Shown: one piece after another, positions 56,824 to 64,000 of the stretch
Position numbering within the stretch: position 1 is the first letter of the stretch
How the letters are laid out: every line of letters starts with the position of its first letter
NCBI GenBank assembly: GCA_028821515.1
Contig: JAPPGA010000029.1
Location: 28,694-92,693, forward strand
DNA from: Gammaproteobacteria bacterium
Lineage (GTDB): Bacteria; Pseudomonadota; Gammaproteobacteria; Pseudomonadales; Azotimanducaceae
DNA: 64,000 nucleotides
Direction: 5' to 3'
Translations under genes and position numbers: made by a program
The notes under the pieces: model-generated
What the model was told of the DNA's origin: nothing
Seen by the model: the letters and a program-made list of their open reading frames with translations, nothing else
The model's database searches: none

Positions 56824-58140
56824 CTATTCCGGAGGTGGAGGACTCAACCTGTCGAAGAGCTCGAGTTTGCGCTGGTCCTCAGCGGAATCGCCCAGGGAAG
56901 CCCGGAAATCGTCCGTCACTTGCTGCGCGAGCCCGTCTTGACCAGACTGCCGCAACTGTCCGACGTATACCGTCACGATCATCACGTCCGAACCGTCCAG
57001 TTCATAGGCCTTGGAGGAGTATTCGAGCGCAAGGACCTGGTGCGCGGCCTCGGGTGAGCCAGCGAGGTCTCTCGCCGCTGCATTGTACGTTCGCGCGCTC
57101 GCCATAGTGCCCTCGGCCGCGATTCGACGTTCCCATTCGCTCGCGACCGCGCCCCAATCCTCGCTCGCGACCAGATCCATCATCTGGAATCTCCCGCGCA
57201 TTCGCTCGGGGTCGAGCACACTCTCGGGATCCCGCCCAAGATCGTAGGCGACGGCTTTGGACAGGGGCTCTTCCGCAAGATCGTCGAGGAAAGCTCCATA
57301 GCTTCCGTCTCCGAGCTGCGCTGCAGCCAGCCCCGCGTACCAGGTGGCGCCGAGAACAAACTGGCTCATGGCCGCTTCGGAAGAAACCGAAACGAATTCG
57401 TCGTAGTTGTCGATCACGAATTCAACCAGGGCATCGCCCCGTGGCGTCTTGTCCCAGTACGCCGCTATAAGCCGTGCATCGGTCTCGTTGATCAGGTCCG
57501 AATACTCGCGGCTCGCGAAGTAATCGCCCGCAACTTTTTTCAGCTCAATGAATCGCTGGAAATCGAAGTCGCCGCCCATGCTCTGATCGACAATGGCTGC
57601 GTCCAGGTATTCCTGCACTACCTCCGGCGATTGGTCGCCGGCGTCGAAGCGCGCCTTGACCGTTGCGAACTGTGACTCGGTCTCACCCAGCATCTGGCTG
57701 AACAGGGCGATGAACTGGTCGCCGGACATGCCGCTCGTCGCGCGGCCGATCTCCGCACCTTCGCTGTCGAGAATCAGGTACGTGGGATAGCCCTTCACGC
57801 CATAGCGCGCGGCGATTTCCGGCCCCATGATGGATTCGTCTTCAGCGTCAAGCTTGTAGTTCACGAAACGCGCGTTGAAGTACTCGCCAACTTCCGGCAG
57901 GGGAAAGACCGTCTCCTGCATGACGATGCACGGTCCGCACCACGTCGTGTAGACATCCAGGAACACCCTCTTGCCCTGTTCCCGCGCCTGTGCCAGCGCA
58001 TCGTCGAAGCTGCCGTGGAAGAACTCCATGCCGGGCTCGGCAGGGGCGGCAGCGGGATCATCAACCGGTTTTCCGGTATCGGCGCAGGCGGACAGCAACA
58101 GGAGTCCGCCGATACACCAGGCCCTTGCCGGCACCGTCAC
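56824..58140 (-). CDS. Thioredoxin-like lipoprotein
   Basis: Predicted 438 aa. Signal with lipobox LLLLSACADTG (Cys ~19), then a thioredoxin domain with VYTTWCGPCIVM (~65) and YPTYLILDSEG. The C-terminal ~290 residues are helical and unassigned. GTG at 58140 follows GGGGAAG. Lies 31 bp after the TonB-dependent receptor stop, hence likely co-regulated with that uptake system. Confidence 0.85.
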   Translation of the reverse strand: MTVPARAWCIGGLLLLSACADTGKPVDDPAAAPAEPGMEFFHGSFDDALAQAREQGKRVFLDVYTTWCGPCIVMQETVFPLPEVGEYFNARFVNYKLDAEDESIMGPEIAARYGVKGYPTYLILDSEGAEIGRATSGMSGDQFIALFSQMLGETESQFATVKARFDAGDQSPEVVQEYLDAAIVDQSMGGDFDFQRFIELKKVAGDYFASREYSDLINETDARLIAAYWDKTPRGDALVEFVIDNYDEFVSVSSEAAMSQFVLGATWYAGLAAAQLGDGSYGAFLDDLAEEPLSKAVAYDLGRDPESVLDPERMRGRFQMMDLVASEDWGAVASEWERRIAAEGTMASARTYNAAARDLAGSPEAAHQVLALEYSSKAYELDGSDVMIVTVYVGQLRQSGQDGLAQQVTDDFRASLGDSAEDQRKLELFDRLSPPPPE

Positions 58141-58171
58141 GGCTCTTCCCCGGTTCCCGGCGGGCTTCAGG

Positions 58172-61100
58172 TCACAACAGGTCAAGGGACTTTGACACCT
58201 CGAGGTATGTGGTACGGCCCATGATGTCCACGCGCCGCGGGTCGAATGGCTGGCGCTGGTCGACAAACGGGAACTCCGCGTCCGTGAGATTTCGGATACC
58301 CCCGTCGAGCCGCCAGCCCTCACCGAATTCGTAACTCCCGGTGAGATCGAACCAGGTATAGCCGTCGACCCGGTCCTGCACGCGCGAAATGTTGTTTTCG
58401 TAGCTGCTCGAGTAGTTCATGTTGAGCGTTGCTGCCCAGGGGCCATTGCTCCAGGCGAACCAGGCCCGATATTTCAGGCGGTCGGGCCCTTGTAACGTCT
58501 CCTGCGATTCAACCGCTTCGGCGCCGGGCAGGAATGTCAGGCTGCGCTCGTAGGTGTAAGTGCCGGAGGCCCCGAGCTGGACATGACCCCAGTCGGGGTC
58601 GAAGTCGTAGCTCACATCGAGGTCCGCCGCGCGCGCCGTCTCCAGCGAGAAATTCACCGGGAACAGGTTCCATTGCACGATATTCCCGCTCGCGTCACGT
58701 CCCGCTGCGACCCCTACGAATGCCTCCGCGACATCGAACAGCACGGACGAGGTTGATGCCACGACCTGCTGCGTATCAATTTCCGAATAGGTGGCCGAGA
58801 TACGCAAGCCGTTCAGGATCCCTTCGGGGGCATAGTCGAATCCCACGGTCAGGGTATCGGACACTTCCGGCTTGAGATCGGGGTTGCCTCCAAAGTTCGT
58901 CGGATAGACCCCGAAGGGCGAGCCTGTCTCGGGATCGACGAACACGCCGGCCCGCGCGAGGTAGCCTGGAATAATCGTGGAGAAGAACGTGACCCTTGGG
59001 TCCGGCGCTCCGAAGAGCTGGTCGAGTCTCGGCGCCTTGAAGGTGTCCCCGGCATTTGCACGGATCTTGAGGCCCGGCGTGAGGTGCCAGGCGAGGCCGA
59101 TGGACGGCGAGGTTTCGGCGAACTCGCGCTGCTCGTTGCTGCTGCCGACACCCCCGAACGGTCCGTTGATGACGTATTCCTCCCACCGGGCCGCCGCCCT
59201 GAATTCCAGGGCATATATCCCCAGCATGGAGTTGCCGTCGCCGACGATCGGAATCATGACCTCCGAATAGAGCGCGTTCACCTCCCGCTCCGGTGATGTC
59301 TCGAGCAGGGTGGTTGCGAGGTATCCCGAGAATGTCCGGGAGTCCTTGCGGTAGTCGTAGCCGAGCACGCCCGCGATGTTCCCCCCCGGCAACGAGAAAA
59401 GATTGCCGTTCGCGGAGATCGAATACTGCGTGGTGTCGTTGGTGTCGGTGGTCGGTAGCGACCAGGGATGCGTGGAGACCTCGAACAGGTTTGCGACAGC
59501 CGCTTCGGTCTGCTGCGAACCGTCACCGAAGAGGTTCAAAGCGGTTGCCGGATTCGAATCGGCGAGACGCGCCGCGAGTTCTGTCGCGCCAGGGCCATCG
59601 AACGCGCGAATCCATGCTTCCTCCTGGGCATATTTGACGAACGAATCGACTTGCCAGTTTCTGAAGGGCAAGTCGGCAATGACTCCGAGTACCACCCCGT
59701 AGCTGTCGGTCGCGGATTGATTCGTGGAGGGCTCGATCAGGCCCCTTTCCGTTTCGGTCTGAAAACGGTAGCCAGCGATCAGCGGCACGCCCGTATTGTT
59801 GAACGCGTTGCTTGGGGGAACGAACGCATTTCTCGCAAAGATCCCGCCGCGCTCGGCGTAGCTCTCATAGCTTGCGTAGTTGAACTCCACGTAGCCGTCG
59901 ACGGACTCGGCGAGCCTCTGTTCAATGGACACGAAGGCCGTTGTTGACTCCCGCTCGTCGGTCAGGTGCGTGGGCACGGAATCCCACGGTGCGAGATTCG
60001 CCATGGATATGTCTGCGAGCGTTACCGGCACCGTCCCGTCTCTCGAGGGATCCACGCCGCCGAGAGGCTGAAAGGTCAGTGCGTTTCTTATGATCAGGGG
60101 ATGAAAGGGTCCCGGTTGCGATCTCTGGTCCGATCCGCCGAGGGATCTGTAATCGAGCGTCGTAAAACCCGTTTTTTCGGCGACGACCGGATCAATCGTC
60201 TCGATCCTAAGGCTGCCGCTCAGGGACCCCGACCCCCAGCCTACGCCAAAGGTAGGGGCAATCAGCGTGGAATTGCCGCCATGGGCGCCACTGGTGTAAC
60301 GCAGGGCGAGTTTTTCCTCGGCGTCATAGCCTTGCCTCAGAATGAAGTTGATGACGCCGGCCACCGCGTCGCCGCCGTAAATGGCGGCGGCGCCATCGGT
60401 GAGCACCTCGACCCGCTCGATCGCGGAGAATGGAATCGAGTTGAGATTGATGTTGGATCCCTGGATCGTCGGAGTCGACGCGGTGCGGCGCCCGTTGATC
60501 AGTACCAATGTGCCATCCGAGCCGAGACCCCTCAGGTTCGCGGTCGCGACACCGAGCGTGCCGACGCTGCTGGAGTTGTCTATCGCGGAGGTTTGCGTGT
60601 GCCCCGCGTAGTTCTGCGGCAGGGCGCGCACGAACCCCTCGACGCTGTTGATCCCCATTCGCACCATGTCGGTCATGGAGAACACCTGCACAGGGGAGGT
60701 TGGGCTCGAGTCGCGCAGTCGTGTGCCCGTCACCACGATTTCATCAACCGGTCTGAGGTCCGGGTCAGGAGACGGTTCCTCGGTATCCGACGCGGTAGCA
60801 CCGCCCGCCGGTGCATCGGGTTCGTCGGAATTCTGCAGCTGGGCCAGCATGACGGGTTCGGCTCCAGTGTTGTGAACCAATGCCCCTGGCCGGGGTGCCG
60901 TTGTGTTTTCCTGCTTCACGACAACGAAGTTCTTCGCCTTGAATTCGTACACCAGTTCGGTGGTGTCGAGTGATCTTTCGATTGCCGATTGAACCGACTG
61001 GCTGCCGCGCACTTCCGGAGACTGACTCTCCTCCACGACATCCGGAACGAACACGATCTGGACCTCTCCGACCTCTGCTATTTCGAGCAGGGTCTGGTCG

Positions 61101-61231
61101 GTGGCTTGAGGATCGATGTCGAATTCAACTTCCTGGGCGCTCGCAAGGCTGAACGCCAGTTGTCCGCAGGAGACTGCGCAAGAGATGGCGAGCCGCGTCG
61201 CCGAACAAGAAATCAAAGCGTTGGGAATCAT
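58172..61231 (-). CDS. FecA-like TonB-dependent receptor with N-terminal STN domain
   Basis: Predicted 1019 aa. Signal peptide (cut ~ SLASAQ), STN signalling domain (~28-95), plug from ~165 (SPTSPVQVFSMTDM, NLRGLGSDGTLVLINGRR, VEVLTDGAAAIYGGDAVAGVINF) and a beta-barrel to the C-terminal SKSLDLL. STN plus adjacent FecR and FecI implies ligand-triggered transcription. ATG at 61231 has AGG at 6 nt. Ligand unknown; not clearly a siderophore receptor. Confidence 0.92.
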   Translation of the reverse strand: MIPNALISCSATRLAISCAVSCGQLAFSLASAQEVEFDIDPQATDQTLLEIAEVGEVQIVFVPDVVEESQSPEVRGSQSVQSAIERSLDTTELVYEFKAKNFVVVKQENTTAPRPGALVHNTGAEPVMLAQLQNSDEPDAPAGGATASDTEEPSPDPDLRPVDEIVVTGTRLRDSSPTSPVQVFSMTDMVRMGINSVEGFVRALPQNYAGHTQTSAIDNSSSVGTLGVATANLRGLGSDGTLVLINGRRTASTPTIQGSNINLNSIPFSAIERVEVLTDGAAAIYGGDAVAGVINFILRQGYDAEEKLALRYTSGAHGGNSTLIAPTFGVGWGSGSLSGSLRIETIDPVVAEKTGFTTLDYRSLGGSDQRSQPGPFHPLIIRNALTFQPLGGVDPSRDGTVPVTLADISMANLAPWDSVPTHLTDERESTTAFVSIEQRLAESVDGYVEFNYASYESYAERGGIFARNAFVPPSNAFNNTGVPLIAGYRFQTETERGLIEPSTNQSATDSYGVVLGVIADLPFRNWQVDSFVKYAQEEAWIRAFDGPGATELAARLADSNPATALNLFGDGSQQTEAAVANLFEVSTHPWSLPTTDTNDTTQYSISANGNLFSLPGGNIAGVLGYDYRKDSRTFSGYLATTLLETSPEREVNALYSEVMIPIVGDGNSMLGIYALEFRAAARWEEYVINGPFGGVGSSNEQREFAETSPSIGLAWHLTPGLKIRANAGDTFKAPRLDQLFGAPDPRVTFFSTIIPGYLARAGVFVDPETGSPFGVYPTNFGGNPDLKPEVSDTLTVGFDYAPEGILNGLRISATYSEIDTQQVVASTSSVLFDVAEAFVGVAAGRDASGNIVQWNLFPVNFSLETARAADLDVSYDFDPDWGHVQLGASGTYTYERSLTFLPGAEAVESQETLQGPDRLKYRAWFAWSNGPWAATLNMNYSSSYENNISRVQDRVDGYTWFDLTGSYEFGEGWRLDGGIRNLTDAEFPFVDQRQPFDPRRVDIMGRTTYLEVSKSLDLL

Positions 61232-61330
61232 ATGCATCCTGCCAGTGGTGTTGCTGCCCCCACTCCCCGGGAAACCAGCTTTCCAGTAGAACGGCTGGGA
61301 TGGCGACACCCTCAACGGAAAATGAAGGCT

Positions 61331-61355
61331 CTAGTGTCGTGTCACACGACACTAG
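61331..61355. promoter_or_regulatory. Perfect hairpin at the fecR-receptor junction
   Basis: Arms CTAGTGTCGTG and CACGACACTAG with a 3-nt loop. On the transcribed strand it begins at the fecR stop codon, 100 bp before the receptor start. No T-run follows. It could limit read-through, stabilise the receptor mRNA, or bind a regulator. Confidence 0.6.
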
Positions 61356-62413
61356 GACCTGTTGCGTCTCGTACCGCGATCGGCGATCAGCACGAAGCGG
61401 TCCGGATGCCGAACTACCTTTATGGGATGAATGTCTTCAAGGGATGAGAGCAGCAGTTCCACCTGGCCCGTCATTTCGACCTGATCGAGGTTCAGGACGG
61501 CGCTGATCCGCAGGTCGGCGATGGTGCTGTCCTCGATCAGGACCTTCACCCTGCTGTAGCGATTGACCTCGCTGATCACGTCCATCAGCGTCTGGTCCTC
61601 GAAACGAACCCGGCCGCTGCGCCAACTCTGTAAACGTTCAACTTCAGCAATGCTGTCCTCGGTGACTGTTTGCTGGTCCTGTTCAAACCTGGCCACGGAG
61701 CCGGCGTCGAGAATCAGGCTCCCGGCTTCGAACCTCGCCAGGAACTCGGTCTGCCGCGGGAAACGAATGTTGTCGTCGCTGACGGCGACCCTCCCTTCCG
61801 CAACCGCTATCTCCAGTCGATGACCCGAAAGGTGGACGCTGAATTTCGTGCCGAGCGCAGTGACCACGTGGTCACCGGCCCGTATGGTCAAGGTCCGCTC
61901 GGGGTCTTTCGCAACCGCGAGGAAAATCTCCCCGAAATCCAGCAGGATGCGCCGTCCCAGGGAATCAAAGTCGATGAGTACGCGCGATCCCGAGTTGAGC
62001 GTAGCGCTGGACCCGTCCCGCAGCACGAACGTCTGCTGATCTCCAAGGGCCGTCTCAAGGATTTGCGTGCCGTCGGTGCTGACCAGGAACGTCCTTGTCA
62101 CCACGCCCGTCACGGCCACCAAAAACACTGCCGCCGCCAACCCGATCCAGCGGCGATCGAGTCTCTTTCGCGTCCTGGCGTGCAGGGCGCCCTTGGTCAA
62201 GGCAGCAATGTCCTTGTCACCGGCCAGGTCTCCGGACAGATCCCGCAGGTGCAGCAGGCGCTCGTAGGCCTGCCGATGGTCGGGGTCCTCGGCCAGCCAC
62301 CCGAGCAACTCCGACTCATCCGTGGCAGTCATGTCCCCGGAATACAGGCGCATAACGAACCACTGGGCACGACGTTCCACGTGTTTCTTTCGTCTGTCAA
62401 AGCGCTCTTTCAT
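61352..62413 (-). CDS. FecR-type anti-sigma/signal-transduction protein
   Basis: Predicted 353 aa. N-terminal DUF4880 (~14-57), one TM helix (~89-108), FecR beta domain with VTALGTKFSVHL and VAEGRVAVSD (~190-225), and a C-terminal STN-like domain. It carries the signal from the receptor STN to the sigma factor. 21 bp after the sigma gene. Confidence 0.92.
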   Translation of the reverse strand: MKERFDRRKKHVERRAQWFVMRLYSGDMTATDESELLGWLAEDPDHRQAYERLLHLRDLSGDLAGDKDIAALTKGALHARTRKRLDRRWIGLAAAVFLVAVTGVVTRTFLVSTDGTQILETALGDQQTFVLRDGSSATLNSGSRVLIDFDSLGRRILLDFGEIFLAVAKDPERTLTIRAGDHVVTALGTKFSVHLSGHRLEIAVAEGRVAVSDDNIRFPRQTEFLARFEAGSLILDAGSVARFEQDQQTVTEDSIAEVERLQSWRSGRVRFEDQTLMDVISEVNRYSRVKVLIEDSTIADLRISAVLNLDQVEMTGQVELLLSSLEDIHPIKVVRHPDRFVLIADRGTRRNRS

Positions 62414-62434
62414 CGTGCTCGTCTTCTGTGGTCG

Positions 62435-62995
62435 TCAGCCCCGGTCGACATGTCGCCGTAGTTCCGCGAGCGCCCGCATGATGTGCTTTTCCACCATGCT
62501 GACGGAAACGCTCATCGTGTCCGCGACTTCCCGGTAACTCAGGCCTTCGAACCGATTGAGCACGAACGCATCGCGGCATTCGGGGCTCAACTTCATGATG
62601 GCGGCCTTCACGTCTGCCAGCTGTTCCTGCGCGGAGACGACCTCTTCGGCCGAACTCTCCACACCATGCGCTCTCGCCCGGTACCGCGTCAGATCGTCGT
62701 ACTTCTGTCGTGTTCCAGCTTTCCTGTAGCGGTCCCTGATGATGTTTGTCGCAATGGAGAACAGGTACGACCTGACACTGTCGAGGCTTCGCGAGAGCCT
62801 CTCTTCCACGTTTTCCTGTCGTGCCACGCGCAGGAATGTCTCCTGAACCACGTCTTCGTGGTCCGGGTGTGCGGACAGGCGGGCGCCTACGAATCGGCGC
62901 AATGCCGGTTCGTGCTCCAGCGCGATGCGCTGAAGCGCATCCGATACGCCGTCCTTCCTTCGAAGGTGGACAACCTTTGACGTGTTGTTCGCCAT
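62435..62995 (-). CDS. FecI-type ECF sigma factor
   Basis: Predicted 186 aa. Region 2 (PDHEDVVQETFLRVARQ), the RSYLFSIATNIIRDRYRK linker, region 4 (GLSYREVADTMSVSVSMVEKHI, RALAELRRH). First gene of the fecI-fecR-receptor-thioredoxin chain. ATG at 62995 is consistent with the promoter candidate immediately upstream; longer starts would overlap it. Confidence 0.92.
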   Translation of the reverse strand: MANNTSKVVHLRRKDGVSDALQRIALEHEPALRRFVGARLSAHPDHEDVVQETFLRVARQENVEERLSRSLDSVRSYLFSIATNIIRDRYRKAGTRQKYDDLTRYRARAHGVESSAEEVVSAQEQLADVKAAIMKLSPECRDAFVLNRFEGLSYREVADTMSVSVSMVEKHIMRALAELRRHVDRG

Positions 62996-63026
62996 CAATG
63001 TCCAGTTTGCCCGCAGGATGCGTCCC

Positions 63027-63056
63027 ATATAACGCACAAAGTGCTCGGTGCCTCAA
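63027..63056 (-). promoter_or_regulatory. Candidate sigma-70 promoter of the fecI-like gene
   Basis: On the minus strand: -35 TTGAGG (63051-63056), 18 bp spacer, -10 TTATAT (63027-63032). The expected start lies ~25 bp before the chosen ATG at 62995. Confidence 0.4.
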
Positions 63057-63077
63057 GCCAGGATGTCAGTCCAGTGA

Positions 63078-63881
63078 TCATTCGAGGCCGAGATTGGCTT
63101 GCCGCCAGATCGTGAAATCCCAGAGAACCGCTTCCCGGTACTCCGTTGAGGCAGTCGCCGAATCGAGACCAAGATCGGAAAAGGGCGTGATCCCTTCGAT
63201 GGCGACCTGCGCATCTTCCAGTTTGCAGACGAGGCCGGATTCCGTACCCACGAACAGCGAAAACTCCGCACGGCCCGTACCAACGATCGCTCGCCGCTGA
63301 TCGTATGGACGGGAGGAGCAAGTCCTCGGGGCGCGTACCGTAATACTGCCTTGCGGAAAGTGGATTTTCCCCACTAGCGCATGCTCCCCGGATTCGTCCA
63401 GGGAAGGAAGGGTACTGTGTCCAGCGAACGTGGCCACGTCATTGGTTTTCATGAATCGGGTCAATGGTTCATCGTCACCGCCGATATGCAGGACGTATGA
63501 GTCCCATCGATCCGTGCCTGTGACTGCGATCGGGGCCTGGGATCCGTCCAGGGCGATAAGGACGCGGCCAGCCTGATACGGGCCGTGAAGACGGGTGACG
63601 AGCGGTGCCGACCTGCAACCGTACATCTCGATGACAAGCGTGCCTCGACCCGTTGACGGATCCAGTTGCGGCACGAAGTTGGGTCCCAGGATCGACTGTA
63701 GCGTAGGGCCGACGACTGCATAGCTGATGCTCAGCGCCTCGCAACGGTTTGAACTGTCGGTGACCCAATTGTCGACGTCTCGGGCCTGCTCTGTCGTACA
63801 TCCGCCCACGAACGAGAGGCAGACAGTCAGGATTCCGGCAGGCAAGGTCGACTGGTTGCTTCCCACTGTCTTCAAACGCAT
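63078..63881 (-). CDS. Uncharacterised lipoprotein
   Basis: Predicted 267 aa. Signal ending in a lipobox-like LSFVGGC, then a beta-rich, Cys-containing region with no family I recognise. Start at ATG 63881; an earlier start at 63956 would add 25 residues without an obvious purpose. Upstream of the fecI-like gene on the same strand, but 82 bp apart. Confidence 0.65.
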   Translation of the reverse strand: MRLKTVGSNQSTLPAGILTVCLSFVGGCTTEQARDVDNWVTDSSNRCEALSISYAVVGPTLQSILGPNFVPQLDPSTGRGTLVIEMYGCRSAPLVTRLHGPYQAGRVLIALDGSQAPIAVTGTDRWDSYVLHIGGDDEPLTRFMKTNDVATFAGHSTLPSLDESGEHALVGKIHFPQGSITVRAPRTCSSRPYDQRRAIVGTGRAEFSLFVGTESGLVCKLEDAQVAIEGITPFSDLGLDSATASTEYREAVLWDFTIWRQANLGLE

Positions 63882-64000
63882 CTGTCGTGCGCCAATAGTA
63901 CTCGGAATCCTGGCACGTGATGAGCGCGCGGCATGCACACTGAGGCTGCTAGACATAATGTTTTGACCTGCCCGTCCTCAAGAGCGTGGATTATCTTGGG

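Overview
The window comes from a high-GC bacterium. The gene set (cysD with a fused cysN-cysC, glcDEF glycolate oxidase, a FecI/FecR/TonB-receptor cascade, YejA, ManC, DsbA-like and TlpA-like thioredoxins) points to a Pseudomonadota chromosome, most likely a marine or environmental gammaproteobacterium with an oligotrophic, lipid-degrading style. Unusual for that group are several flavin/F420 (LLM-class) oxidoreductases with a Ddn-type nitroreductase, and a single-chain glycyl-tRNA synthetase. No rRNA, tRNA, CRISPR array, complete insertion sequence, transposase or integrase was recognised. Taxonomy is inferred from gene content only.

Layout. 1-2007: SIR2-HerA antiviral pair (HerA runs off the left edge). 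2721-4445: remnant of an ABC-2 permease/M1 aminopeptidase gene. 4442-9393: two LLM oxidoreductases, an acyl-CoA-dehydrogenase-associated phosphotransferase, a membrane protein, and divergent glutaredoxin and DsbA-like genes. 9398-13707: glcD-glcE-glcF-GNAT operon, with a dispersed repeat inserted in frame in glcE. 13860-16425: TlpA-like protein and dihydroorotase. 16822-20763: a small membrane protein, then an operon of two acyl-CoA synthetases around an F420-type nitroreductase. 21168-21572: tiny membrane protein plus PspC. 21719-30503: surface-polysaccharide cluster (polymerase/ligase, two GT4, ManC, SDR, RfbA, GT2). 30555-32428: GcvR-like ACT protein coupled to GlyRS. 32588-39455: ATPase, esterase, phosphodiesterase, thiolase with its DUF35 partner, and sulfate activation (cysD, cysNC). 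39620-40762: DUF4143 ATPase. 40955-45618: third LLM enzyme, YejA, formyltransferase, cyclophilin. 45634-50090: two-subunit ABC exporter. 50243-53387: aldo/keto reductase, esterase lipoprotein, enolase-superfamily enzyme. 53705-55882: C13 (caspase-like) peptidase facing a sigma/anti-sigma/DUF6249 operon. 56062-63881: ThuA-like protein, thioredoxin lipoprotein, TonB receptor, FecR, FecI and a lipoprotein.

How the genes work together. Acyl-CoA ligases, thiolase/DUF35, APH-like protein and the LLM/Ddn enzymes suggest catabolism of fatty acids, sterols or other hydrophobic compounds with F420 or flavin redox chemistry. GlcDEF oxidises glycolate. CysD/CysNC make APS and PAPS. The 21.7-30.5 kb cluster makes an exported glycan from GDP-mannose and dTDP-sugar precursors. 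FecI/FecR/TonB receptor form a substrate-sensing uptake loop, with a thioredoxin-like lipoprotein downstream.

The clearest non-coding signals are: a modular short repeat that became part of the glcE coding sequence; an operator-like palindrome that contains the whole promoter of the DUF4143 ATPase and predicts a leaderless mRNA; a perfect hairpin between fecR and the TonB receptor; a sigma-54-like promoter before the PspC pair; and a run of four inverted repeats upstream of the cyclophilin. I did not find a feature that I can call a wholly new system with confidence.
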